This document shows, piece by piece, positions 55,168 to 63,517 of a DNA stretch of 64,000 nucleotides. The stretch covers positions 682,001-746,000 of the forward strand of contig CAMCVH010000001.1 of NCBI GenBank assembly GCA_945881875.1, in the 5' to 3' direction. Numbering within the stretch: the stretch's first letter is position 1; each line of letters begins with the position of its first letter. A model generated the notes under the pieces. The model was given only the letters and a program-made list of their open reading frames with translations. It made no database searches and was not told the origin of the DNA. A program made the translations under genes and the position numbers. The DNA is from Polynucleobacter meluiroseus. GTDB lineage: Bacteria > Pseudomonadota > Gammaproteobacteria > Burkholderiales > Burkholderiaceae.

Positions 55168-57336
55168 ATGCAATCGCAAAATACAGAAGCCAATATTAAA
55201 AAATTAGAGAGAAACATTTTTTTTAAATACAAATTTCATTTAATTACGATTTTTTTAATCTGCTTTATATTTTCTTTCTCGATATACAGATCAATAAAAA
55301 TAATTGGGTATATGGAGCAAGAAGCCATCAACCTCCAAACATTAAGATATATTAATGACTGGAAAAAGATAGATGAATCTTTTCGTATAGAAATTAAGAA
55401 AATAGATCAACTTAATCTAGATATTAAAAAAGAGATTGAGCAGCAACTTGTCAAAGAGAATGGAAATTTAAAAAAAATATCAATCAATAAAATCTATGAA
55501 AAATTTCCTCAACTCGAGGATGTAAGTATTGAATTAGCATTGCTTGACCCTCAGGGAACTCCTATAGAACATCAGGAGAATCCAGCCTATGCCAATAAAA
55601 GTAGTATTGAAAAAAATATTCTAGACGAATTTAAATCAATTTCAAACAAAACTAATTCATTCTTTTTTACAAAAAAAGAAACAAAGAAAATTGTTTTTTT
55701 ACGGCAACTAGAACTTCAAAATAAGAGTATTTCTGGCTTTCTATCCATAGAAATTAGCCCGAAAATTCTTGTTAGTTCATCAGATACGATTAATAAAAGC
55801 TTATTTGAAAATATTTTTATATTCGATAGCAAAAATTCAGTACTCTATGGAGAATCACTTCAGAAAAATATAAGTCGCAACGACAACAGATTCAGTGATT
55901 TCGCATCAATAGTTAGCTTTACAAAAGATGGCGATATTTTATTTAGTTCCCCACCATCTGATGATTCAACAATTTCGTGGGCTGTTTTTTCAAGCAAGCA
56001 ATACTTTATATCAGAGTGGTTGAATATAAAAAATATCAGACTAAGGAATTTAGCAGTTATCCTATCGGGAATGCTTTTATCAATTTCACTATTAGTATAT
56101 TTTTTTAGAAAATTTGTAAAAACTGAATTAACGAATCAACTGAACTCAATTGAGTTAAAAAAAAATATTACTGCGAAAGAGAATGTTGTTGCACTTCTGT
56201 CACATGAAATAAGAACACCAATTAATGTTATTTTAGGGTTAAGTCAGCTATCTGACGACTCTTCAATTACCAAAGAAGAACTCATCAAGAATAATGAATC
56301 AATAAAATCAGCCACAAAATATCTTACTAAGTTATTAAATGAAATTCTTACGTTTAATAAATTATCTGCAACAAATTTTAAACTTGATGAAAGTTTTTAC
56401 CAGATTGATCAGATTTTTAACAATCTTCATAGTTTATTCAGAAACAGATCAAAAAAAGATGTGTCAATATTTTTTAATAACAAGATTACCCGTAATTTGC
56501 TTGTTAAATTTGATGAATTTCAAATACAACAAGTTTTAATCAATTTAATAGAAAACAGTTTTAAATTTACAAAAGAGGGGTCAATTGAAGTAGCAGCTGA
56601 AGAAATTATTAGGGGTGATGAGACTGTCATTATTAGATTTTCTGTATCTGATACAGGGATAGGAATTAAAAAGAGTGAACAAGCTTTAATATTTGAACCA
56701 TTTACTCAGGCCAATCCCTCAATTGTAAGAAATTATGGTGGAACTGGACTTGGTTTAGCAATTTCCAAAAGAATTGTTGAGCGCTTAAATAGTCAGCTAG
56801 AGATCAGGTCAGAAGAAGGTATCGGGTCAAGCTTTTATTTTGAAATTGAATTTAATTACCAAATTGAAGAATCTACTCAAAATATTTCTTTTACCACTCC
56901 ATCTCCGTCAATACTGAATACCAGCCCAGCAAAGATTGATTTCGATAGTTTAAATATGAATGGGAGAGTCTTGCTTGTTGATGATCATGCAACAACTCTT
57001 GAAGTCATGGAAAAATTCTTACAAAAAATCGGATTACAAGTGACGACTGCCATTGACGGTAAAAGTGCCATTGAACAAGTAGTTTCAAATAATCGCTTTG
57101 ATATCATGATCATAGATGTTCAGATGCCAGGCTTAACCGGTTTGGAAACAACTAAGATTATCAGGCTTTATGAGGATGAAAACCAAATTCAAAGGGTTCC
57201 GATTATTTCTTTATCAGCAAACACTTCCGAGATAAACATCGAAGATTGTATTTTGGCAGGAATGGATGACTTTATTGAGAAACCAGCAGATTTCAACAAA
57301 ATCCATCAAGTTATTAATACTTGGATTAGGAACTGA
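55168..57336 (+). CDS. Hybrid sensor histidine kinase with C-terminal receiver
   Basis: 722-aa kinase. Membrane helices at about 24-42 and 294-313 enclose a roughly 250-residue periplasmic sensor domain I cannot assign. HisKA has His346 in LLSHEIRTPINVI; the ATPase has the N box (NLIENSFKF), G1 (DTGIGI) and G2 (GGTGLGLAIS); the receiver has DD at 605-606 and phosphoacceptor Asp650 in IIDVQMPGLTG. It is encoded with Hpt and followed by a RodZ-like gene. Low-GC codon use here, with many AAA and ATT, is more marked than in the flagellar genes. Confidence 0.93.
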   Translation: MQSQNTEANIKKLERNIFFKYKFHLITIFLICFIFSFSIYRSIKIIGYMEQEAINLQTLRYINDWKKIDESFRIEIKKIDQLNLDIKKEIEQQLVKENGNLKKISINKIYEKFPQLEDVSIELALLDPQGTPIEHQENPAYANKSSIEKNILDEFKSISNKTNSFFFTKKETKKIVFLRQLELQNKSISGFLSIEISPKILVSSSDTINKSLFENIFIFDSKNSVLYGESLQKNISRNDNRFSDFASIVSFTKDGDILFSSPPSDDSTISWAVFSSKQYFISEWLNIKNIRLRNLAVILSGMLLSISLLVYFFRKFVKTELTNQLNSIELKKNITAKENVVALLSHEIRTPINVILGLSQLSDDSSITKEELIKNNESIKSATKYLTKLLNEILTFNKLSATNFKLDESFYQIDQIFNNLHSLFRNRSKKDVSIFFNNKITRNLLVKFDEFQIQQVLINLIENSFKFTKEGSIEVAAEEIIRGDETVIIRFSVSDTGIGIKKSEQALIFEPFTQANPSIVRNYGGTGLGLAISKRIVERLNSQLEIRSEEGIGSSFYFEIEFNYQIEESTQNISFTTPSPSILNTSPAKIDFDSLNMNGRVLLVDDHATTLEVMEKFLQKIGLQVTTAIDGKSAIEQVVSNNRFDIMIIDVQMPGLTGLETTKIIRLYEDENQIQRVPIISLSANTSEINIEDCILAGMDDFIEKPADFNKIHQVINTWIRN

Positions 57337-57363
57337 TTCTTAACTTAAGATTTATATTAATTT

Positions 57364-58275
57364 ATGCCTAATCCATCGATTGATAATCTACCTGAAATAG
57401 AAGCTGAGTTTATTAAGGCCAGACGTGAAAGCCTTAATATTTCTCGTTTTGATCTTGCAAAAAAACTTTGTATTACAGAAGGTCAGCTTGAGCAAATTGA
57501 AAATGGTCAAAAAGATAAGTTCTATAGTTACCAGCATAAAAACCAAGTTGCTAGAAAAGTGGCAGCTGAATTAGGAATTAAAGAGCAAGATTTATTTAAA
57601 AGAAAATTTAGTATTGGTTTTACTATTCAAGAAAAAAGCTACTCTATTCTTGTTGATAAAAATAAAGAGTTTGAAAAAAGTGAAGCTCTTATCAACAATA
57701 TATTAAGTAAAAACCTCAATGTTGAACTTGTTGTAAGCGAGCATAGCCTCACTGAAAGTACTCAAACCCTTGATGATCTTCCTAAAATTAAGCCTGACTT
57801 TGATAGAAAGCTGGGTTTAATTTCTTTTTGTTTCTTTTTCTGTTTTGCAGTTTATCTTTTTTACTTAATTTCTTCAGGCCATTCATTCTTTTCTAAACCG
57901 CAGCAAATGCCAACTGAAGTACAAGTTAATCTTTCAGATGTAGCTAAGGATGACTTCCGAAAAGTTTTACCTTTGATAGCTGACATCTGTCCATTCGCCA
58001 ACGAAAACCAATCAAGTTTTCATATACTGACTATTATTAAAGAGACCTCAATAATTTCAGTAACCAACAGTATTCCATCTAGGATCTGTGTTGTTTATAT
58101 TGATAACACTGCCAAAGACTTAACAGTGTCTTCTTCAGCTCAAAATCTTGATGTTAATTCAAGATTTTCGTTTCTTATTGCTGAAAAGCCTGAGACGCTT
58201 ATCGTTAAGATAGATGGTTTTGACTTAGATATATTAGACAAAACATCATATATTAAATTACAAAATATGTTTTAG
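57364..58275 (+). CDS. RodZ-like HTH membrane protein (paralogue of the gene at 12251)
   Basis: 303-aa protein: N-terminal HTH (about 12-80, including AKKLCITEGQLEQIENGQKD and KNQVARKVAAELGI), a linker, one membrane helix near 156-172 (GLISFCFFFCFAVYLFYLIS) and a C-terminal extracytoplasmic domain of about 125 residues with two cysteines (DICPF and RICVV). The HTH shares QIENG, FYS and QVARK with the product at 12251, so both belong to one family. It follows the hybrid kinase by 27 bases. A membrane-bound transcription regulator or a cytoskeletal linker are both possible. Confidence 0.72.
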   Translation: MPNPSIDNLPEIEAEFIKARRESLNISRFDLAKKLCITEGQLEQIENGQKDKFYSYQHKNQVARKVAAELGIKEQDLFKRKFSIGFTIQEKSYSILVDKNKEFEKSEALINNILSKNLNVELVVSEHSLTESTQTLDDLPKIKPDFDRKLGLISFCFFFCFAVYLFYLISSGHSFFSKPQQMPTEVQVNLSDVAKDDFRKVLPLIADICPFANENQSSFHILTIIKETSIISVTNSIPSRICVVYIDNTAKDLTVSSSAQNLDVNSRFSFLIAEKPETLIVKIDGFDLDILDKTSYIKLQNMF

Positions 58276-58404
58276 TTTTGTAATTCTCCTTTAAATCTTT
58301 TGTACTTTCAAAAATACACCCTCTCCTACCATTCTCCCGCTTCCTTTAGTAATTGATTTTATTTAAATTTTTAATTATTAATTTTTCATGCGGCGCAATA
58401 TAAA

Positions 58405-58421
58405 CTAACACCATATGTTAG
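58405..58421. promoter_or_regulatory. Inverted repeat upstream of the peroxidase gene
   Basis: CTAACA-CCATA-TGTTAG, six-base arms and five-base centre, about 135 bases before the peroxidase ATG in a 281-base spacer that has no gene. Suitable in size for a dimeric repressor, for example of the MarR or TetR type, but unassigned. Confidence 0.35.
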
Positions 58422-58556
58422 GGTATACATCTATTTTGGTGAGTCTTTTTTAAGTATTTAATAAAACTAATTGAAATTATCAACCTTATCTTTTTCTAAT
58501 TTTGATTTCTTATTTATACGCAGCTATCTGCTTTCTTTAAATATCTTAGGATCATT

Positions 58557-59576
58557 ATGAATAAAAAAATATCTGTGTCATTCATTGCAGGCGTAGCTGT
58601 TTTTACTTCCAGCACTAATCTGTTTGCACAAGATCAAAATGTACGAGTTAATCCCGTTGTTATGGTTGATCAATTTGAAGCAACCTCCGGAAAATTTGAA
58701 GGTTATCGACGCTCTGGCGCAAAAGGTATTTGTGCTATTGGTGAATTCAGAGGAAGCGCCGCGGCAAGAGAAATAAGTACAGCATCAGCTTTTAGTGGCA
58801 ATCCAATAAAAGTGATAGTTAGGTTTTCTGTTGGTGGCGCCAATCCTAAAGCTGCTGACAACACTAAGTCTCAAAGAAATTTATCACTAGAATTTAATTT
58901 ACCCAATGGTGAGGTCTGGCAACACGGAAATATTTCTGCTCCTGTCTTTGGCTCATCCACGCCGCAGCAACTTCTCGGTCGCCTAGCATCCCTCCAGCCC
59001 GATCCTGTGACAAAAGCAGCAGATCCTGTAAAAGTAAAGGCTTTCGCAGATGCCAACCCTGAAGTATTACTACAGGGGAGACATTTTGCATCACAGCCAG
59101 TTCCAGCAAGTTATGCAAGTGTGAATTATTGGGGTGTGCATGGTTTTATATTTACAAATGCCCAAGGAAAAGAAACTGCTGGAAAATGGATCTTTGAGCC
59201 TGTTAATGGCGTGAAAGGTCTGTCAGACGAGGAAGCAAAAACAAAAGGTCCTAGTTTTCTTTTTGACGATATCAGGCAACGTGTCCATCAGGGAGATGCT
59301 TCATTCAACTTTAATCTTGAATTAGCACAAGCTGGTGATGTTATCAATAAGGCTACCGTACCTCTTCCAGAAGGACGTAAAAAAATGACGCTTGGAGTTT
59401 TAAAAGTAACTTCTGTATCTGCTGATGGGGGTGGGGAATGCCTCAATATTAACTTTGACCCCAATAGAATGCCCAAAGGTATTAAAGGTACCAATGATCC
59501 CATGCTTACAGGGCGTTCAGCACCCTATGCTGTTTCACTTGGAAGAAGATTATCCGAGGGTTCTAAGCAGCAATAA
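58557..59576 (+). CDS. Secreted catalase-family peroxidase, distal His position altered
   Basis: 339-aa heme protein of the small catalase-related peroxidase (SrpA-like) family with a signal peptide ending TNLFAQ. The catalase core is recognisable in AKGICAIGEF, VIVRFSVGGANPKA, LEFNLPNGEVWQHGN and the proximal heme ligand motif RSAPY (Arg320, Tyr324). In family members I remember, the first block reads R-x-x-H-A-K-G with the distal catalytic histidine; here it reads RRSGAKG, with Gly54 in its place. It may use another residue, have a different activity, or belong to a subfamily where this is normal. AGGA precedes the ATG by seven bases. A terminator follows. Confidence 0.83.
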   Translation: MNKKISVSFIAGVAVFTSSTNLFAQDQNVRVNPVVMVDQFEATSGKFEGYRRSGAKGICAIGEFRGSAAAREISTASAFSGNPIKVIVRFSVGGANPKAADNTKSQRNLSLEFNLPNGEVWQHGNISAPVFGSSTPQQLLGRLASLQPDPVTKAADPVKVKAFADANPEVLLQGRHFASQPVPASYASVNYWGVHGFIFTNAQGKETAGKWIFEPVNGVKGLSDEEAKTKGPSFLFDDIRQRVHQGDASFNFNLELAQAGDVINKATVPLPEGRKKMTLGVLKVTSVSADGGGECLNINFDPNRMPKGIKGTNDPMLTGRSAPYAVSLGRRLSEGSKQQ

Positions 59577-59600
59577 AAAGATAGAGGGTATCTTAAATAG

Positions 59601-59632
59601 AAAATACCAACCCTAAGGTTGGTATTTTTTTT
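59601..59632. terminator. Strong bidirectional intrinsic terminator
   Basis: AAAATACCAACC (59601-59612), loop CTAA, GGTTGGTATTTT then more T: a 12-bp stem with A-run and T-run on opposite sides, so it works in both directions. It ends the peroxidase transcript and abuts the 3' end of the tRNA fragment on the other strand. Confidence 0.92.
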
Positions 59633-59676
59633 GGTGGGCCCTCGCGGACTTGAACCGCGGACCAAAGGATTATGAG
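59632..59676 (-). pseudogene. 3' fragment (45 bp) of a CAU-anticodon tRNA, candidate attachment site
   Basis: Read on the minus strand, 59676-59632 gives an intact tRNA 3' half: anticodon loop CTCATAA (CAU; tRNA-Met or tRNA-Ile2), anticodon stem 3' strand TCCTT, T-arm CGCGG-TTCAAGT-CCGCG, acceptor strand AGGGCCC, discriminator A and an encoded CCA. The 5' half (which should begin GGGCCCT) is not present to the right. The break falls exactly at the anticodon loop, the usual crossover point of tyrosine recombinases that integrate in tRNA genes. By tRNA polarity the inserted element would have lain to the right of this fragment. Confidence 0.8.
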
Positions 59677-59697
59677 AACAGTATACCGGACTTGAAC
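59645..59697. repeat. 11-bp direct repeat linking tRNA fragment and its flank
   Basis: CGGACTTGAAC occurs at 59645-59655 (inside the T-arm of the tRNA fragment) and again at 59687-59697, followed by a sequence that no longer forms a T-arm. It may be a degenerate second copy of the attachment core. Confidence 0.5.
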
Positions 59698-59733
59698 TCC
59701 ATAAACAGGGTCTCTACAAGCTTCAAATATCGG

Positions 59734-59754
59734 TGTGTAGTGAAATGTGTAGTG
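59734..59754. repeat. Paired 9-bp direct repeats beside the tRNA fragment
   Basis: TGTGTAGTG at 59734-59742 and 59746-59754, three bases apart. Short direct repeats next to a tRNA 3' fragment resemble integrase or excisionase arm sites of an integrated element. The rest of 59698-59823 shows no gene. Confidence 0.45.
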
Positions 59755-59823
59755 TTTTATATTACTAAATTTTTACTTATTATCAAGAATCTCGGCAAAT
59801 AGATTTATGGTTGTTACAAAGCC

Positions 59824-60168
59824 TCATCTACTTAACTTCTCTCTAATAAGTTCTCCAAGCTTGCTATATTCAGGAATTGGTAAATGTTTAGATACCGCTG
59901 TTATCAATGCATGCAACGAATCTTGCTTGGTATCGATACTTCCAAAAAACAGAACATCACTATCATCTAGGATGACAATTGTTGGAAATGTTTTAATGCT
60001 CAAATCATCTGCAATAGTTTCAAAATCATCCACATCTACCCAGATTGGTTTTGGCTCAAGATCACTTGAAATCATGTTTTTGTACTCTCTGCAAACTCCA
60101 CACCAAGATGCACAAACAATTAATACCTTTAGTGACTTATCGCTTGATATATCTTTTAATGAATCCAT
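59824..60168 (-). CDS. Thioredoxin-like protein
   Basis: 114-aa thioredoxin fold with the redox motif WCGVC (in ASWCGVCREY) and the cis-proline in IKTFPTIVIL. No signal peptide, so cytoplasmic. Shorter than classical thioredoxin and with GV rather than GP between the cysteines, typical of thioredoxin-family side branches. Diverges from cbiX with a 27-base gap. It could support the APS reductase CysH encoded at 63518, which needs a thiol donor; this is inference. Confidence 0.87.
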   Translation of the reverse strand: MDSLKDISSDKSLKVLIVCASWCGVCREYKNMISSDLEPKPIWVDVDDFETIADDLSIKTFPTIVILDDSDVLFFGSIDTKQDSLHALITAVSKHLPIPEYSKLGELIREKLSR

Positions 60169-60195
60169 AATTAACTTTTAAATTACAATCGATAC

Positions 60196-60561
60196 ATGAC
60201 AAAAAATGCAATTATTCTTTTCAGCCACGGCGCTCGAGACCCGAGATGGAAAGAGCCCATCATCAACGTTCAGAAATTAATTCAATCTCAAAATGCCGAC
60301 CTCATCGTTGAACTCGCCTTTTTAGAATTAATGTCTCCTAGTCTTGAAGAGTTAATTGCTGATTTCTCATCAAAAAGTATCACCGAGGTCACTCTTGTTC
60401 CAATTTTCTTTGGTCAAGGTGGACATATCAGAGAGGATTTACCTAAGTTAATTGACGCTTGTCGTCAAAAATACCCTCTTCTGAACCTAACCATAAAGCC
60501 GGCTGTCGGAGAAAATCTCGGAGTTCTGCAAGCGATTGCCAAATACTGCACCGACCAGTAA
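60196..60561 (+). CDS. cbiX: Sirohydrochlorin chelatase, CbiX/SirB type
   Basis: 121-aa small chelatase that inserts iron (SirB) or cobalt (CbiX) in sirohydrochlorin. It has the metal-binding SHGARDPRW near the N-terminus and the second site in TLVPIFFGQGGHIREDLP. Single-domain length is as in CbiX-S. With cobA and the cys genes alongside, iron insertion for siroheme of sulfite reductase is the likely task. Its last 75 bases overlap the 3' end of cobA on the opposite strand. Confidence 0.9.
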   Translation: MTKNAIILFSHGARDPRWKEPIINVQKLIQSQNADLIVELAFLELMSPSLEELIADFSSKSITEVTLVPIFFGQGGHIREDLPKLIDACRQKYPLLNLTIKPAVGENLGVLQAIAKYCTDQ

Positions 60562-61245
60562 TAAGGCAGGTGACTCTGAATTGAACCAATTTATGGCTTG
60601 ACCCTGAGACATCTCATGGAGAGTCAAAGCCAAGGAACGCTCTTTTTGAGTGCTGATTGATTCAATGATCTGCACAGGCGTTGATTTTGGTCTTCCTTGC
60701 TTAAGTAATTGCTCAGCCAACTGAACTGAACCAGCGCGCCCCATATAAATCACCAAAGTGTCAGCGTTCGGCAATGTCGCATCTTGCTCATTCTCAGCTT
60801 TGACTTGGGTATAAAAAGCCACACTTCTGGATACACCTCTTAAAGTCAGAGATTGCTTCAATGATGCTGAGGCGGCTAAAGCAGCGGTGATTCCTGGCAC
60901 CACCTCTACTTCAATACCAATCTCTTCCAATGCAGAGATTTCTTCATCGGCACGCCCAAAAATCATGGGGTCACCACCCTTGAGTCTGACGATGGTTTGG
61001 TACTTTTTACTAGCATCTATTAATCGTTTATTAATGAACGATTGCGCTGCCGAATGCTTGCCGCAACGCTTACCAACTGCTACCAAAATGGCTTGTTGGC
61101 AATACTGGAGCATCTCAGGATCAACCAAAGCATCATGAAAGACAATGTCAGCTGTCTGCAGTAACTTCATCCCACGCACCGTAATTAAATCAGCGGCGCC
61201 AGGGCCCGCACCAACCAAATAAACCTTTCCCATTGATAAGTTCAT
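60487..61245 (-). CDS. cobA: Uroporphyrinogen-III C-methyltransferase (SUMT, CobA)
   Basis: 252-aa SAM-dependent enzyme making precorrin-2 for siroheme. Family motifs are complete: VYLVGAGPGAADLITVRG, VRLKGGDPMIFGRADEE, VPGITAALAASAS and TLVIYMGRAG. It has only the SUMT domain, not the CysG dehydrogenase/chelatase part; CbiX can supply the chelatase and a separate oxidase is needed. The ATG follows the cysN stop directly with GAGG upstream. The C-terminal 25 codons overlap cbiX in antisense. Confidence 0.94.
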   Translation of the reverse strand: MNLSMGKVYLVGAGPGAADLITVRGMKLLQTADIVFHDALVDPEMLQYCQQAILVAVGKRCGKHSAAQSFINKRLIDASKKYQTIVRLKGGDPMIFGRADEEISALEEIGIEVEVVPGITAALAASASLKQSLTLRGVSRSVAFYTQVKAENEQDATLPNADTLVIYMGRAGSVQLAEQLLKQGRPKSTPVQIIESISTQKERSLALTLHEMSQGQAINWFNSESPALLLVGAVFGNRLQNSEIFSDSRLYG

Positions 61246-62583
61246 TTACAGTGCCTCCCGAATCATTCCAGCAGCCACCGTATGGTTGGTGACCTCATCA
61301 ATCAAAACAAATGCCCCTGTTGCCAGAGATTCATCGAACAAATCAGCAGCGATTGGTTTTTGTAAAGCAAGCTCTACTTGGCCAATCATATTGACACCCA
61401 ATGAATTTCCCTCAACACCTTGTGACAAAGTTTCAATATCTAAAATCTGAATAATATTTTTTACTTTTGCAAATACTGTATTAGTCGTATGCCTTAATAT
61501 GTACTTTCTTGATGTAGATAAGGCATCTTGATCTAACCAACAAATATCGGCAATCAGTTGTTTGGTCAAAAGATCTGAAGCGTTATCTTGCTCAATAATC
61601 ATATCGCCGCGCGACACATCCACATCTTCGACAAAAGTCATAGCAATTACATCTCCAGCTTTCGCCACATCAACGCTTTGGTTTTGGCTAAAGCTATTAA
61701 CACCATTGGAAATATAAATCTCTGCAACCGTGGCTGATGAGCCCGCTGGAAGAATCGTCACTGATTGACCTTGACGAATCTCACCTGATTCCACTCGACC
61801 TAAATAGCCCCTGAAATCCTCTGCAGCACTACCATCCTGACGAGCAACATATTGAACTGGAAATCTCAATTTTGAGCCTAATTTCTCAGAAGTGACATCC
61901 AGCCCCTCCAACCACTCAAGCAACGTTGGGCCCTGATACCAATCAAAATTCTTTGACTGACTGACAATGTTGTCGCCAAGCAAGGCGGATACAGGGAAAA
62001 CTTGCGGGATTGGCAATTTCAAGGTCTTCGCCAAACTTAAAATTTCTTCTTTTATTTTTTTGAATACTTTTTCATCAAAATTCAATAAGTCAATTTTGTT
62101 CACAGCAACGGCTATATGTTTCAACCCCAACATTTTGACAATGGCTGCATGACGCTTGGTTTGCGCCAATAAACTGATACTAGTTGTGCTTGTATCTATG
62201 CGCGTGGCATCCACCAACAAAATTGCCACATCGGCCTGCGAAGCGCCTGTGACCATATTTCTTGTGTATTGCTCATGACCAGGGGCATCAGCAACGATGA
62301 ATTTCCTTTTAACTGTTGAAAAATAACGGTATGCAACATCAATAGTGATGCCCTGCTCACGTTCAGCCTCAAGACCATCAGTTAACAGAGCTAGATCAAT
62401 GGCCGCATCAGAGGCCGTCACTCGAGAATGCTTGGTTTTAGAGAGTGCCTGAATCTGATCAGTCAAAACTGCTTTGGTGTCGTAAAGTAGGCGACCAATC
62501 AAAGTACTCTTGCCATCATCCACACTGCCACAAGTGATAAAGCGAACCACACCGTGAGTATTTTTGTTGTGAAGTTGTTCCAT
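61246..62583 (-). CDS. cysN: Sulfate adenylyltransferase subunit 1 CysN (GTPase)
   Basis: 445-aa GTPase subunit of ATP sulfurylase that drives APS formation. EF-Tu-like G motifs are clear: GSVDDGKSTLIGRLL, the DAPGHEQYTRNM block and VNKIDL. There is no fused APS kinase (CysC) domain, consistent with direct APS reduction by the CysH here. Overlaps the cysD stop by one base and is followed immediately by cobA. Confidence 0.97.
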   Translation of the reverse strand: MEQLHNKNTHGVVRFITCGSVDDGKSTLIGRLLYDTKAVLTDQIQALSKTKHSRVTASDAAIDLALLTDGLEAEREQGITIDVAYRYFSTVKRKFIVADAPGHEQYTRNMVTGASQADVAILLVDATRIDTSTTSISLLAQTKRHAAIVKMLGLKHIAVAVNKIDLLNFDEKVFKKIKEEILSLAKTLKLPIPQVFPVSALLGDNIVSQSKNFDWYQGPTLLEWLEGLDVTSEKLGSKLRFPVQYVARQDGSAAEDFRGYLGRVESGEIRQGQSVTILPAGSSATVAEIYISNGVNSFSQNQSVDVAKAGDVIAMTFVEDVDVSRGDMIIEQDNASDLLTKQLIADICWLDQDALSTSRKYILRHTTNTVFAKVKNIIQILDIETLSQGVEGNSLGVNMIGQVELALQKPIAADLFDESLATGAFVLIDEVTNHTVAAGMIREAL

Positions 62584-63512
62584 CAGAAGTATCCCTCTTT
62601 TTTACGACGCTCCATGGATGCCTCACTGGTTTGATCATCCATGCGTGTGGCACCACGTTCAGTGATTTCTGAAAGCACTGTTTCAGCAATAATTTTTTCA
62701 GGTGAATTGGCCTCACTTAATACTGGGCACGTGCAACTGATGTCGCCTACTGTACGGAAACGAACACTCAGAAATTCGCTAGTCTCATCTGATCCCTTTG
62801 GCGTTATTGGCGTAACTGGTACCAGTAATCCATTTTTCTTAACAACTTCACGTTGATGTGCGTAGTAAATGCTTGGGAGTGCTAAATTTTCTCGTGCGAT
62901 GTACTGCCATATATCTAGCTCTGTCCAATTTGAAATTGGAAAAACTCGCATGTTTTCACCTTTGGCAATGCGTGCGTTATACAGACTCCAAAGCTCAGGT
63001 CTTTGTGCCTTTGGATCCCACTGACCAAACTCATCTCTGAATGAAAAAATTCTCTCTTTGGCTCGGGCTTTTTCTTCATCACGTCTTGCACCACCCATCA
63101 GAGCATCAAACTCATGCTTTTCAATTGCCTCTAAAAGGGTAACAGCCTGAGCAGCATTTCGAGAATCAGTACTTTTTCTTAATTTAACGCTGCCCTTTTG
63201 AATAGAGTCTTCAACATACTCAACAATCAGATCTGCTCCTGTTTGCTGAACAATTTCATCTCTAAATTGGATGACTTCTGAGTAGTTATGGCCAGTATCA
63301 ATGTGCAATAAAGGAAACGGCAAACGAATTGGGCGAGCGCCAAAGCGAAAAGCTTTTCTAGCCAAATGAAACATCACAATTGAATCTTTTCCCCCAGAAA
63401 ACAACATGGCAGGACGACTGGCTTGAGCAATCAGCTCACGAATAATATAAATGGACTCAGCCTCTAGCCAATCCAAATGCTCATTATTTAATTGTGTTTG
63501 TTCTTGTGTCAT
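62583..63512 (-). CDS. cysD: Sulfate adenylyltransferase subunit 2 CysD
   Basis: 309-aa catalytic subunit that forms APS from sulfate and ATP. The PP-loop SGGKDSIVM and the C-terminal region RMDDQTSEASMERRKKEGYF are intact. An in-frame ATG at 63539 would overlap cysH by 22 bases; I prefer the ATG at 63512 (MTQEQTQLNNEHLDWLE), which agrees with typical CysD starts and lies five bases after the cysH stop. Confidence 0.95.
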   Translation of the reverse strand: MTQEQTQLNNEHLDWLEAESIYIIRELIAQASRPAMLFSGGKDSIVMFHLARKAFRFGARPIRLPFPLLHIDTGHNYSEVIQFRDEIVQQTGADLIVEYVEDSIQKGSVKLRKSTDSRNAAQAVTLLEAIEKHEFDALMGGARRDEEKARAKERIFSFRDEFGQWDPKAQRPELWSLYNARIAKGENMRVFPISNWTELDIWQYIARENLALPSIYYAHQREVVKKNGLLVPVTPITPKGSDETSEFLSVRFRTVGDISCTCPVLSEANSPEKIIAETVLSEITERGATRMDDQTSEASMERRKKEGYF

Positions 63513-63517
63513 GATTT

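Noticed and set aside
59632..59676. Complete tRNA gene
   Set aside because: No 5' half (acceptor, D-arm, 5' anticodon stem) is present to the right on the minus strand.
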